In this document: positions 41,774 through 53,058 of the stretch, piece by piece
Position numbering within the stretch: position 1 is the first letter of the stretch
How the letters are laid out: each line of letters starts with the position of its first letter
Origin: Stemphylium vesicarium
Taxonomy: Eukaryota > Ascomycota > Dothideomycetes > Pleosporales > Pleosporaceae
Length of the DNA stretch: 64,000 nt
Direction: 5' to 3'
Assembly: GCA_004380135.1 (NCBI GenBank)
Contig: QXCR01000010.1
Span: forward strand, 310,001-374,000
Program-made: the position numbers and the translations under genes
Notes under the pieces: generated by a model
What the model was told of the DNA's origin: nothing
Databases searched by the model: none
What the model saw: the letters and a program-made list of their open reading frames with translations, nothing else

Positions 41774-42391
41774 CTACTTCTTCTCTTCCTTCCCCTTCCC
41801 ACCACCAACCATGCCCCCAACCCAACCCCCAGCACTCTTCGCTCCACCCGCCAAACTGCCCGCTCCCCCCTTCACACCATCAGCTGCACTCTGCCCATAT
41901 CCACCCAACGGGCCCTGTCCCTCAATCGGCTTTCCCTGCTCGTCTTTGCCCCCGCGCTCAGCACGATTAATGCCTTCCTTGGACACGGCGTCGCCGATGG
42001 GCTGGGCCAGCCCGCCTTTACCCATCTGTCCGCCGACGAGGTTGTTGACGCCGTCTTGCGCGTTGTCGACTTGTTCGACGCCTGTGATCTTGGTCTTGTC
42101 GAGGTTTTCTGTTGAGAGGGAGGGTTAGCAAGTTGGGTAGGCGAGAAGAGTTGAGGGATATGGAAGATACTGTGAAGAAGGGGGAGTGGCGAAGAAGGTG
42201 GACAAAAGAAAGAGGAGAAGATGAGACGTACGTTTCGTAGCATAACTGGCCTTGTTATCTTTTGTAAACCATTTCAAGTACTGGTCTTCGATCCATGGCA
42301 TCCACGTCTCGTATTTCTGGTTGTAGTATTCGCCTGCCGCTTGCTTGTATGTCTTTTGCGACTGCGCGTTTTTGTTCGTGTTGTCCGTCAT
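41774..42391 (-). CDS. Small glycine-rich hydrophilic protein
   Basis: Two exons on the minus strand, 42232-42391 and 41774-42108. The 123-nt intron (GTACGT donor, AACAG acceptor) splits a Gln codon. The product has 164 residues. The N-terminal third is amphipathic and Tyr/Trp-rich (KYETWMPWIEDQYLKWF). The middle has VEQVDNAQDGVNNLVGGQMG. The tail is nearly all Gly, Ala, Ser and Lys (GGAGSLAGGAKSAGGWVGGM) and ends in charged KGKEEKK. There is no signal peptide or membrane helix. The Gly-rich, Cys-free composition recalls LEA-like or stress-related proteins, which is only an impression. I do not recognise a named family, although the splice model is convincing. Confidence 0.85.
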
Positions 42392-43909
42392 CTTTTGTGT
42401 GTAGGTGTGGGCAAGGTCGTCGAGATCCTAGCTCGAGCAGATCTGCTATATACGTCGAGAAGGCTGAAGTCGTATGAAAGGGTGAGTCGTAGTCGAGCGT
42501 ATGAAACAATGTAAAAAGTTTCCTTATGGATAGTCCAAGTTATCCTTATATTCTTGCAAACGTTAACAAAAAAAAATCATATATACAAAAAGGACAGTCC
42601 CACCCATAATATATAAACACACTCCCCCCTTCCCGTATGCTACGACGCCATGCACGCCAGCGGTGATCTCATCCCACCTCCACCTCCCCATGCACATGCA
42701 CAGCACCCACCGAGACCCTGCTTTTTTGGGCCCTCCAGGTTTCAACTTAACATCCCAGCTTTTACCAACCTAACTAAACCAGGGTCGCCATCCTGAACCT
42801 GTTTGCGCAAATACGGCTAAGACCTGGGCGAGTGGGGTTCCACCTCCTACGTCATCTAACCCCCCAACAAGCAGCAAGACAGAGATCGGAGACAACGCGC
42901 TGAGTGTGATCGTCCCGCGTGTTCGTGGGCAAGCAATCTTGTAAATCATCTGGCTAATGTTGACGCGGACGGCGGTTTGCAGATCTGATAGGTTGGGTGC
43001 GAGATGGCGCCGCTCCAGGCTGAGGCCTTTGGTGGGAGACGGGTGTAGGAGGCATTGCTAGCTAGCTAATTGGTTGGCTGGTTAGTTAGTCAGTTGGTTA
43101 GGTGCAGAGGACTCGCAGGTTTGAGCGTGTGGGAAGGCGGACGCGAGACGCGGGTCGATGGTGGCTGTGTGTGTGTGTGTGGTCTAGATGGCGCGTGGCG
43201 AAGTACTAAAGACGCCGTGCCCTTCTTTCTCCGGTGATTTTTAAAAGGGATAATGGGAGCCGAGCCGCCATTTGGACTTTGTGTCGATGGACTGGATGAT
43301 TTCACATGTCACGCACATCGCATCGGTTTTCTTCTTGAAAGGGTTTCATCTTGTTTCTGATACATTTGGTTCCATGGGTCATATCGATGCCGCATGGGCA
43401 GATTTTCGCAACACAGATCCTTGTGGGAATTTTTCTTTTCGTTCTCGTTGTATACAAAACTTAACGCCGGACTTTCTCTGAGTCAATGTGGGGTATCGTG
43501 GTTCTTCTAATCATTTCGCCTGGAACGCCTGGAACTATGCTAGTTGGTTTAACTGGGACCGCCTGAGATGCCATACTCTCACGCCTTTGCAGGACGTAGA
43601 AGTGACGGAGATCCCATCGCGCGATGAAGGTATCGCTAAAGCAAATCAACGTGAAAACTACGTACAATCATCGCAAAACCTCGCCTCAGCCCGTCGAGCA
43701 ACTTCAAGTACGCTGCTTTAGCCGCGGGCTGCTGCGTCGCTCCGTTAACATGTATCGCTCGGCCTAAGACTAGCTCTTTTTGTTATGTACGTGAAAGCCA
43801 AAACTAACTCTTCCCCTCAGGAATCGTGACGACATCATCCTCAGTCAACGCCGAGACATGTCTTCGAGACAATGCCCTGTTTTATAAAGGCCTAGTAACA
43901 GCATCTGGG
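42392..43909. other. Intergenic, 1.5 kb
   Basis: No credible gene. A TG dinucleotide run lies at 43165-43181, and a drifting tetranucleotide tract of TTGG/TTAG type at about 43055-43101. Confidence 0.5.
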
Positions 43910-45664
43910 CTACTTGTCGTCAGATTGCGCCTCTGTATTTGACGCACCAGAGACAAACACGTCTACTGTGCTGTCCATGTCGAAACCGTTGATACCGTCA
44001 ATGCCAGCTGGACTATTCTCATCGCCCGAGTGCAGCGGTGAGTTTGTGGTCCTCGGGAGGCTGTCAGAGAAGAATTGGTCGTAGGCGCTGTGCGGGTCGT
44101 AGTTAAAGGCACCACCGTCTTCGTCTTCGTCTTCAGTCTGACTATCTTCGTTCATGCTGATATCCCTGTAGCCATTTTCCTCTGAATCGGACAGCTCGAT
44201 GATTTGCGTGTCGCCGCCATCACTGCTTGTCTCATGGATGACGTAGTTATCTTCCTCTGGAGAGTAGTACCGATGTCGATTCAATCCCACGGGTCGATAA
44301 CCATCACTGTGATGAACTTCGTGTTGAAGTGGTTCTTCCGCTCGCCATGGAATCTGGAGAGTGACGATCGGACCATCATCTAGCTTTACATCCAAGCCGT
44401 GTATGGCTTCGCGGTCATGGGTATCTGCATATCCCGGGGCGACTGCAATGGCCTTATAATGAGCGATTCTGCGCTGCATGTCCTCTCGAACTCGTCCTGA
44501 GTGGAAACCCTCTTTGAACGCATGCGCAGAATATTTGTCGAGGGACAAGTCGCATTGATCTTCCTTGCCACGCGATTGAAACTGCCTGATGCGACGGATC
44601 ATAACCTCCGTCATCTTTAACACAAACGGCCCGCAGGCACCACTGTCGTCTTTCATCTGGTTGTGGACAATCTGGTGCGGGCTATTTAGTTGTGGGTACC
44701 AATTCCAGAGGCTGACGTCTTCTCCAAGAATCTTGAGCATGCCCCGAGTGGTATTGCAGGCCCTATCCTGATAAGGCTTTTGGTCAACGAACATGGAGTC
44801 GAAGTAATAGGCCACAGAACCTAGCCTATTCAGGACAACGAGAGACCAGTGAGTTCCCATGACCGCGTCACCGAAACCACTTTCGGCATCGGTGATGACA
44901 ATGAAGATCCACTTCTTGCCCCGGAGGCGCGATTCGTACTCTGAATACTCTTGGGGTGAGGTATCCTTGCTGTTGGCCGCGTAAAGGCAAATTTGCGACA
45001 CCAACGATGAGACAATGGCGATACCGTGGCTGTTGCAGTCGGTATCTTGACGAAGCACTTCGAGACACATGTCCAGACTCACATCCTGCATCCAGGCCTC
45101 GAGGAAGTTTCCATTGGTGGTAGTGATATTGCGGAAGGCAGCGTTGCTGATGGTAGCATCGCCAAGCTCCAAATAGACATCCTCGTCATATGGGGGCCTG
45201 AGCTGGAAAGCCGCACCAAAAGGAGCATATCGACCGGGGTGAGGAAAGTAGTACTGGTAAGAAAGAGCGGGAAGAGGTTCTAACTCATAAGATGTGACTC
45301 TCCAAGGCTGCCGCTGGGACCTGTTAGGGCACTGTTCGTGCGTGACTGAGTGCATAGTGTATACCTTGGGCTTCTCTTCGTCCCATGCTTCTTCATATGG
45401 TGTGTCCCAGTTTGCAATGGTGTTCACATCGATACTGTGGCGTCGCTTGGGGAGCCGGGGCGTCGTCGGCCTCGTGGTTGGATTGCCACGCTCAAACCCC
45501 CGGGAGGCGATGGCCGACATCTTGAGGGTATCCACGCGCATCATTTCGCGCGTCTGCTTGAAACTATTCGCGGTACGGAAGGTGGGCGTGCTTTGTGGCG
45601 TCATGATTATCGTGGCCCAGGTGGACTGTTGAGGAAGGTTCGGAGGAGGTGATGGTGAAGTCAT
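43910..45664 (-). CDS. Ulp1/SENP-like cysteine protease (peptidase family C48)
   Basis: Single-exon gene of 584 residues. The C48 fold is indicated by GTHWSLVVLNRLGSVAYYFD (His272, Asp289) and by QMKDDSGACGPF with the presumed nucleophile Cys344 and Gln336. These form the His-Asp-Gln-Cys set of Ulp1/SENP enzymes, which process and remove SUMO or NEDD8. The domain starts near residue 170 (VYLELGDATISNAAF) and ends near 400. The N-terminal 165 residues are basic and disordered. The acidic C-terminus contains TQIIELSDSEEN (about 486-497), a hydrophobic core followed by acid and Ser that matches a SUMO-interacting motif. This favours SUMO over NEDD8, as inference. The Gln-to-Cys spacing is slightly longer than in Ulp1, so specificity is uncertain. 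No membrane span; likely nuclear or cytosolic. Confidence 0.82.
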   Translation of the reverse strand: MTSPSPPPNLPQQSTWATIIMTPQSTPTFRTANSFKQTREMMRVDTLKMSAIASRGFERGNPTTRPTTPRLPKRRHSIDVNTIANWDTPYEEAWDEEKPKVYTMHSVTHEQCPNRSQRQPWRVTSYELEPLPALSYQYYFPHPGRYAPFGAAFQLRPPYDEDVYLELGDATISNAAFRNITTTNGNFLEAWMQDVSLDMCLEVLRQDTDCNSHGIAIVSSLVSQICLYAANSKDTSPQEYSEYESRLRGKKWIFIVITDAESGFGDAVMGTHWSLVVLNRLGSVAYYFDSMFVDQKPYQDRACNTTRGMLKILGEDVSLWNWYPQLNSPHQIVHNQMKDDSGACGPFVLKMTEVMIRRIRQFQSRGKEDQCDLSLDKYSAHAFKEGFHSGRVREDMQRRIAHYKAIAVAPGYADTHDREAIHGLDVKLDDGPIVTLQIPWRAEEPLQHEVHHSDGYRPVGLNRHRYYSPEEDNYVIHETSSDGGDTQIIELSDSEENGYRDISMNEDSQTEDEDEDGGAFNYDPHSAYDQFFSDSLPRTTNSPLHSGDENSPAGIDGINGFDMDSTVDVFVSGASNTEAQSDDK

Positions 45665-47344
45665 AGGTAGTGATTGTATGCTAACCCGTGTATGGATGGT
45701 TTATAGGTTATAGGGTACAATTCCAGATTGGAACCTTGGATGTCGCGTATGGATTTAGTTCGGTAGTTGCCCGGGTGTGCGTTTGAGTTGTGGTGTGGCC
45801 AATGGCAAATACCTGCAGTAGCTGTCTGGGGTCGAATAGTGGACGCGGGAGAAGTAGAGACGTGGAGCACACCATTTTTTGTTTAAAGGCGCGCGAATCA
45901 GAAAGTCTGCATTGTGAAAGTAGTGGTAGTTGTCACTCTGGCTTTACACAGTTTGTGGTACGGGTTTGTTCACCTCAGTAGTGCGATAACGCTGCGCGTG
46001 TGGAAGGGCCCACAAATGTATTGTTTTATTTTGCGACATTGTGATCTTGCAAGATCCGTGGTTTCCGGGTCACAAATGATTTTCGTGCTGCTAACTCGAA
46101 TGCAGTCATATTGTGGAAGAGAGCCCGGTGACTCACATAGTCCTTCTGGTCGACCTACAGAGGCAGACTTGGACATCAGCTTCGCAAACCATTCATAACT
46201 GAAATGTTCGGCCATAGTGGGTAAGTGCTACTGGTATTTTGCTGCCCAGCGTGTTGTAAGTAGAGCGCGCCTGCGAAATCCATAGCAATTCGTTGAATTC
46301 ATCGAAAGCTAGGCTGCAGAGCATGCACGGGCGCATAGTGTACGAAATCCAAGGCTATGACTGCACACAATGATATGACTCCGACACGGTGAACCGGATA
46401 CCGAGCTCTTTCCTCCAGTGTGAAACCGTCATAGTGTATTTGCATCGGGCACTGATACGCGGTGTGGGCAGGTCAACGCGTAGCACCTACTGGCACGACC
46501 TCCCGTTCGCAAGTCAGACACTAGAGCCAAAAGACGCTATCCCCTGCTACCATATACCCCGCCACGAAAAGGGAAAGCAGAAGCAGCATTCAACAAGTTC
46601 ACAGAGCCGTGCAACAGCGAGACACTATCGACATTTTGAAGAAAAAAAACGTGTTCTTTAATAAGACGGATATATTGTTATTCACAAGACGAAGATAAAA
46701 AAAAGAACAAAGAGAGAATACGCAAATGGTATATAAACTCGAGACGCAAACAAAAAAGGCAGGAAAGGGAAAGTGCTAGGAGACAGATCGAAAGACAGAG
46801 TCGTGAGTAGATCCTGCTGCGCGCTCTTTACAACGCTTACCATTAATGGGTGAGATAGTGGTGATGGTGGTAGTGGTAACAAGCGCCCTGCGTTTCACCT
46901 CTGCCTCTCGTCAACTTCTCCGCATGCCTGTGATTCCCAGCAGAAAAACGCTCCTTGAAAATGCCCAACAAAGTGAAAGAAAAAAGTGTAGAGGAGAAAA
47001 AGGAAAAACGACTTGAGAAGAGAAAACGTCCCTCAGGAAACGTGATTTTGGTGTGCAAAATAACTCTTGTAGATGCTCACAATCCCCCGAAAATATCCTT
47101 CAGGTGTTTATGATATGTGAAACCAAGCTTTTGACTCTCATTTCCCGTCCCCGTTCTATGCGTTGTTGGTGTATTCGTCGTTCCCCATGTGCCTGTGGCG
47201 GAAATTCGCACACGTCTAGTATACCGGCCGCGGCGTAGCGGCACGTCGGCCAGAGAGTAGACTGGGGACACTGGGACGGTAACGTCAGAAAATGTTAATG
47301 TGGTTTCAAAAAAGTTTCCCTTTTGTGGAACTTCATTATGTTGC
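45665..47344. other. Intergenic, 1.7 kb
   Basis: Upstream of the Ulp1-like gene and downstream of the minus-strand gene ending at 47345. No credible gene; the A-rich stretch 46620-46780 is probably 3' flanking sequence. Confidence 0.45.
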
Positions 47345-49863
47345 TCACTCTCCGGTACTTGATCCCCTCAGTCTTCTGCCTAGACTCACACTACGACCGA
47401 GGTCCGACATGCCGCCGACTGAGTGCCTGTTGTTTGGGTTTCGGGCGACGCTTAGTTGCGCGCGGGCTCGTAGGCCTCCGGACATGGGCTTCTCGTAATT
47501 CGCTGGGGAGCCCTCGCGACCAAGGTTGTGGCCGTAGCGGCTTTGGTTGTCCCGGAACAGGAGACTGTGCTCGTTTGACGGAGTACTACTTGATATACTG
47601 GGCCGACGAAGGCTCGAGTTGTTGTGTAGGGAAGGCGATGGCTGTAGATCGGGCATCGGTTCACGGGAGGTGTATTGTCGACCAGTGCTGTACCGGTTCT
47701 TTTCATTTTGTTGCGCTCGCGTTCTGAAGTCAATCGAGGTCATGGCACGGGATGGCGCACGAAATATTGGGTCTTCGTCTTCTTCTTCAACACTTGTACG
47801 TGTTCGATGAAGACTAGTGCCTGCTCGCTGTATTCGCGAGGGTGTCTGTCTGTCATCGTACGGCTCTTGACTGTGTCGTTGACTGACATTGTCTCCAGTT
47901 GCAAGCATACTAGACCGTCGAGCCTCAATACGTGACATTGCTCTGCTGGGACTAACACTGGATATTGTGTTGCTTTCAGGCTCGATGCTTTCTCTAATCG
48001 TTGGGGAATCGCCGTTGATCTGGACGCTCGGCCGACGCGAGATGGCAGCTGTGCTAGATCGAAAGGCTGGACTGGCCAGACCCGTCTTGGTATCACACAT
48101 GGCTATGCACAGCTCTGTCAAACTGCGGCAGAGATTGTCGGCTTTGCGCCGGACTTGACGGTCAGACACGACTGCACCGTTGATGATGGAGCTCGCTGAA
48201 TGTAGGGTACCCTGAGGCCCTGCACTGCCGCTCATTTCAGCCAGCGCCAGGGCTTCTGATGCCGTTGCTTCCAGCGTACGGTATACCGCTGGTGAGATGT
48301 GCTGGCGGGCTTTGGCAAGAGCTTCTCTTAGTAGTGGATGGGTTTTGTTGGTAGTGGTAGTAGTGGTGGTGGTGGTGTTTGGTGTATTGGTGCCTACTGT
48401 AGATTCAGATGGTGACAGGTTCGACTTTCGCTGCTGGTTTGGCGAGGAAGACACGGTGGTAGCGGAAGTGTTTGCCGTGCGTGGACGATCAGCCGAGGCC
48501 TGAGATACGATGGCACCAGACGTCGAAGGTATCTTGCCTCCCATTTCGATCTTGCGAATCCGGGATTTCAGCTCATCCAATTCATCCCACACGGACGCCG
48601 CAGGCCCTGTAGAGCCGTGTGATTCGGTGCCATCTGCGCGCGAGCCTGCCTCGAAGGATGTCTCGACCTGGGGGGTTCGTGGTTCATGGGACAGATTCGA
48701 CGGCCTGTAGGGTTGGATTGGCGTGCGACTTGGTGGTGTGTGCTGCACGTCTGGCTGGGATGAGCGCCTCGTCGACGAGAATTGGGACAGGAACTCGCGC
48801 GGTGAAAGCTCCGCGTCCCTTCGCACTGAACTCAGAGATGCCTTGTGCGATAGCTGGGGGGTCCGGTGCGCTGCGTCGGGCGCTGGTGAGTTTGAGGACC
48901 GCTCATAGCGGGAGGGGGTTGGTAGGAGCGAGCCTCGACGAAGGCCGCCCGATCTGGGGTCAACAGCGGCGGGTATCCGGCTTGATGTAGGCGTGACAGA
49001 GCTGGAATGCACCGGCGAGGGCGACTGTAGAGCCGATGGGTACGACTGTCGGTCGTTCAGTCGGGCGACGCGGGACTGTGATGGTCAGCTTCCTGTACCG
49101 TAGACAAGCCATGCGAGCAACCGGATGTTCTCACCTTCAGCCGGTCAACGCGTGCCGTGGGCTCGGTCGGGCGCTGCTGCTGCTGCCTGGGCGCACTATC
49201 GGCGGCGATGTTCAGGAACAGGTCCTCTTTTTCCCCATCGGTGCCTGGCGTCGCGGGCGCAGGAGCTCCCCGTCCGCTGTGCGCGGCGTGATAGTCCTCC
49301 ATGCGGCTGCGGGGACCAGAGTCGTATTCCGACGACTCGTCCGTGGAACTTGCCATTCGTTGCGCCGGGGGCCGCGAAGTGGTGGTCGAATTGCGTCGAG
49401 AAACGGACTGGCGAGGCGGGTTTGCGGAATCTCGGGCGCTTATTTGTTGTTGTTGTTGATGTTGTTTTTGCGGGGCGTCATTCCAGGTCCCCGTCTCTTC
49501 CTCCCCACGTCGTCTGCTGGACGGGTACGAGCCACTTGGTGATACCAGACCTGTTGGGGAGAATTGCTGCTGCGCATAGGCGAAATCGGCGGGGTTCTGC
49601 GAGCTTCGACTGCGCGTCACGAGGGTGACGGGAGGGCCGCGCGAATTGTCTATGCCATGGGCACTATGCGAGGCCGGGGGTCGTCTCGCGGCGGTGGAGC
49701 TCGTCGACGGCAGGCGCAGCAGCGTTGGCGGCTCCGGGTTGGTGTTGTTGCGCTGGCGCTTGGCTTTGGGCTTGGGCAGCGATGATTGCGACGACAGCGA
49801 GTTCCGGCGTGCGTGGTGGTGTTGTGAAGCTTCTCCAGACGATTTCCGAGAATGGGTCGGCAT
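47345..49863 (-). CDS. Large Ser/Arg/Pro-rich disordered protein with a short coiled coil
   Basis: Two exons on the minus strand, 49135-49863 and 47345-49075. The 59-nt intron (GTGAGA donor, branch GCTGACC, CACAG acceptor) falls between codons. The product has 819 residues. Most of it is disordered and rich in Ser, Arg, Pro and Gln, with a Gln run near 130 and a Thr run near 455. Two parts look folded and conserved: SVWDELDELKSRIRKIEMGG (near 390), a short coiled coil, and a helical block, LLREALAKARQHISPAVYRT through LCRSLTELCIAMCDTK (near 465-560). Many RRxS sites suggest phosphorylation. I recognise the type as a conserved ascomycete protein of unknown function but cannot give a name. The start at 49863 was chosen from several nearby ATGs because it leads into the common MPTHSRKSSG-like motif. 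Confidence 0.8.
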
Positions 49864-51993
49864 AGCTGCAGGAATCCAGGTGCGCTGGCACACACCAGAC
49901 AGGGATGACGGGTAACGTTTCAGAGCATACTCAGCCCGGCATGGCTGCTATAAGACCCACAGACTGCGCGCAAACCGTCGTAAATTGCGCATTCCCTTCA
50001 AAGTTCAAAGGGAAGACGCTGCGACGCTGGGGATCCCTAGTATCGCGATCTTGGCCCATTCGTTGCTAGGGCGTCCGGGCCACTCTGCACGAGATGTCAC
50101 AAACCCTTCTCGAACGAATGACGGGCCTCGAAGCGGCTTCTGAGCAGCCATTCTCAGGTGCAGCTAGCCCTATAGCCTACCACCCAGCAGCTATACCACA
50201 TGCCATGCCCGTCCGGGTGCCCTTTGCAATGCCTCTGTATGCGTCCACCCTCCTCTCGAGGGCCGTGTGTCCAACGTTTGAACGGTCGGCACGCGGCACA
50301 ACCTTACTACCCACACGCGATTCTAGTCATAACGTTCTCCTTAGACGCGCGATTAACATTTGGCCGAACGTGGCAGACAGGCTTGTTTCAAACAACGTGT
50401 TGTCATTAAGATAATTACTTTATCCCTACGCGAACGCTCACCGCTGCTTCTCCGGCAACACCTTTTTTTTGTATACTACTTCTGAGCAGTACATGTATCC
50501 TCCCGTGCACAAGCGACGGGCAAGTCCGCATCGGGCGTTGGATGCAGGAATCCTGTGATGAGTATATCTGTTCCTGCATTCGCGACCCTGGTAAGGAGGT
50601 GTCGGCTCAAAGAACGGGTACGCGAGACGCGGCGACCAATGGCATTGATACTTATGCATTGCTAGCAAGCACAAGGGGCTGTTGAGAGCAGACACCGTGG
50701 GAGCCTGACAATGAGAACGACACGAACTACAAAGGTAATGTCAATCCCTGCGAGCCGGGACGCACGGTGTAACGGGACAGGTTCTCTTCTGGAAGCTCGG
50801 ATTGTTTACAACGCGCTTGTATACAGACAATAGCAGTGCGCAATTATTCTAGAGCTCACACTCCTCTAACACATTAGCCTCCGATGCTGAAAAGCGCGTC
50901 GTCAATCATGCTGTCGCTCGTTCTGTCGGTGCTGTCTATTGACTCGTCTCTGATACCCCCTGTTCGTTCACGACAGCATGCAACTGCGGAATGCTCGGCG
51001 GGCTGGAGAGCAAGTCAAGACAGCAAAGCTAAAGACTTTAGCGTCAGAAGGTCAATTCAAAGTGTGGACTGCACAACCCGGCAGTTTCTCCTGCTGGCGG
51101 CAAGACCGTCAAAACGAGTCCCACCCGCCGTGCGTCTTAAGTGACATTTGCGCAGCAGTAGCGTGCTGAGATGTCTGCGCAGGGCGGTGCGCACTGTGGC
51201 TGAGGACTGCGTTCGCCAGTCAATTATCTGGCTTCAGACAGCTTTTATTCCCGGTCTTGCAGCCTGTGTCATGCTGGTCGCTGTTGCAGAGAACTGCGTT
51301 TTGCACCTGTTGCGCGCGTAGTTCACCGCCCCCACTTTGCGTAATTTTTCTATGCTTCACTTAATTAATTAGACCATTAAGGAATAGCTAGTTATCATTG
51401 TTTATAAAACATATTTCTCAACACGACTATGATATTACGCCGATTCAACGCATATAGCGAGGCGGTACGGTATATGATGCCAGATTGTTTAAACGGTCAA
51501 CGCCTATCCCGGTTGCGTGCATTGCTTCGCTTTGCTTGTTGAAGTTCTCCAACTCATTTTTGGTGTAAAGCATTTTTCACTTCCACAAGATCAAAGTCAA
51601 TGAGAAAGCTAGTATTTTCAGCTTCAAGCAATGCAATAGCTCTCTGTACATTTGTTGCCTCTTCTTCAGGGGCTTCGCGTTATTCTTTGCAATCGTCGAT
51701 CCCTATGATAGCTGTCGAAACCAACTCCGAATGAAAGAAACTGATTCGAACCCTTTCCCGAGATCTCATCGAAAATTCAATAACTCATCTCGCTCGTCAG
51801 TCTCCATCGCTCTTGTTTTTGTAACTCCAATTCCTCGGCCCCCTCCGCTTTTAATGCATGGATGGTGGTTGCCTTGCGCATTGCCGAGCGCCTTACTGTA
51901 GCGTTTCCCGTGTTTTGTGCCTGCGCCGCTCCACCTCTCCTGCGTTACACTTTCCTCAACAACATCCATCGACTCACACTGCTCCATTTGAAC
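49864..51993. other. Intergenic, 2.1 kb
   Basis: No credible gene. An AT-rich patch lies at 51355-51420 (ttaattaattagacc). The sequence toward 51993 may include the leader of the next gene, whose frame is open from 51862. Confidence 0.45.
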
Positions 51994-52818
51994 ATGGCAT
52001 CGCGTGGCGGCCCTAGCATGCGATTCCCCAGAGGGGGTACGGCGGTCGGAGGACGTATTGAACGCGCCAAAATATATGTTATCCCATTCACAGATCACTC
52101 TAGGCAAGAAGCGCTTATGGTGTTCCGTGGCGTGGTGTCCTGCCCGCTCCCACCGCTTTACAGTTTCGCCATCTACTTCACACATCCCGAAGTGACCCCG
52201 GAGACTGTCAAGCCGGCCGAGGTTCTCGAAGCTATCATGCGCAAAACGCCGTGGGACCCGTGTCCGATCCGTCTGGAACTCTACTTTCTTTCTGCGCCCG
52301 ACGTGGATAGCAGTGATGACGACTGTATCGCTCATTATCGCAAAGAGAAGGCCGCACGGGGAGATTATATACGTCACATTCAAGATCTCGAGAACTCAGC
52401 CACGGATGATGATGAAGAGCAGCAGCAAGGCGGAGCGAGCGTTCATGGCAACGACCAAGCCAGACAACTACCTGGTCTAGTGCCTAGCTACATCGATAGT
52501 CCATTTTCTGACTATTATCACGGAATCATCTTCCGTTATCCAGGCGCGGATTGGTCTACGGACAAGCGTCCAGCACACCGCATTTTTTTTGATCGAATTT
52601 CCGAGGAGGAATATGCTCGCGCAACAGAGGGAAACGATGAATTTCATCGTCTTCCTCCGGTACACGTTTCTCCTATGCCGTTCCAGGAGAGCGACACTAC
52701 TTATCTAGGAGAGACATTTGTGGGCATGGCTATGTTTGACGTTGCACATGCAAGAGTGAAAAACGAGACTGGTCACTGGTGGCACGAAGCGCGGGAGCGA
52801 GGCTGGAAGTCATGGTGA
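51994..52818 (+). CDS. Hypothetical protein, 274 residues
   Basis: Single-exon gene. The ATG at 51994 (MASRGGPSMRFPRG) is the likely start; an in-frame ATG at 51862 would add a leader-like 44 residues. The protein shows RIERAKIYVIPFTDHSR and a Pro-rich LYSFAIYFTHPEVTPETV. An acidic/Gln-rich linker follows near residues 140-160 (TDDDEEQQQGG), and the C-terminal half is Trp- and His-rich (GHWWHEARERGWKSW at the end). It has no signal peptide, membrane helix or motif that I know. It is probably lineage-restricted. It lies in the accessory stretch next to the broken LysM gene. A minus-strand frame overlaps much of it, but the plus strand reads better. Confidence 0.65.
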   Translation: MASRGGPSMRFPRGGTAVGGRIERAKIYVIPFTDHSRQEALMVFRGVVSCPLPPLYSFAIYFTHPEVTPETVKPAEVLEAIMRKTPWDPCPIRLELYFLSAPDVDSSDDDCIAHYRKEKAARGDYIRHIQDLENSATDDDEEQQQGGASVHGNDQARQLPGLVPSYIDSPFSDYYHGIIFRYPGADWSTDKRPAHRIFFDRISEEEYARATEGNDEFHRLPPVHVSPMPFQESDTTYLGETFVGMAMFDVAHARVKNETGHWWHEARERGWKSW

Positions 52819-53058
52819 TGACTACTATGCTTGCACTTGTTCGCTCTGTGAACCGAAGGGATCTACTCAGCAGTAGTTATATATCGCATCAAAGTCTTCT
52901 AGCAAGTGCTCGGTTTGTGTACACGACTGTTGATGTATTCGCCGATCGTGCTCCACCGAATTATATACGCTACAATCATTGTCTGCAAAACTCTCACCTT
53001 AAGAATGTACAAGAATAACAAATCGTCGATAAAAATTATCCTCCGAATGAGCCTTACC

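Noticed and set aside
51741..51758. Possible tRNA B box on the minus strand (ggttcgaatc)
   Set aside because: The flanking bases do not form a T stem, and no A box or acceptor stem is present.
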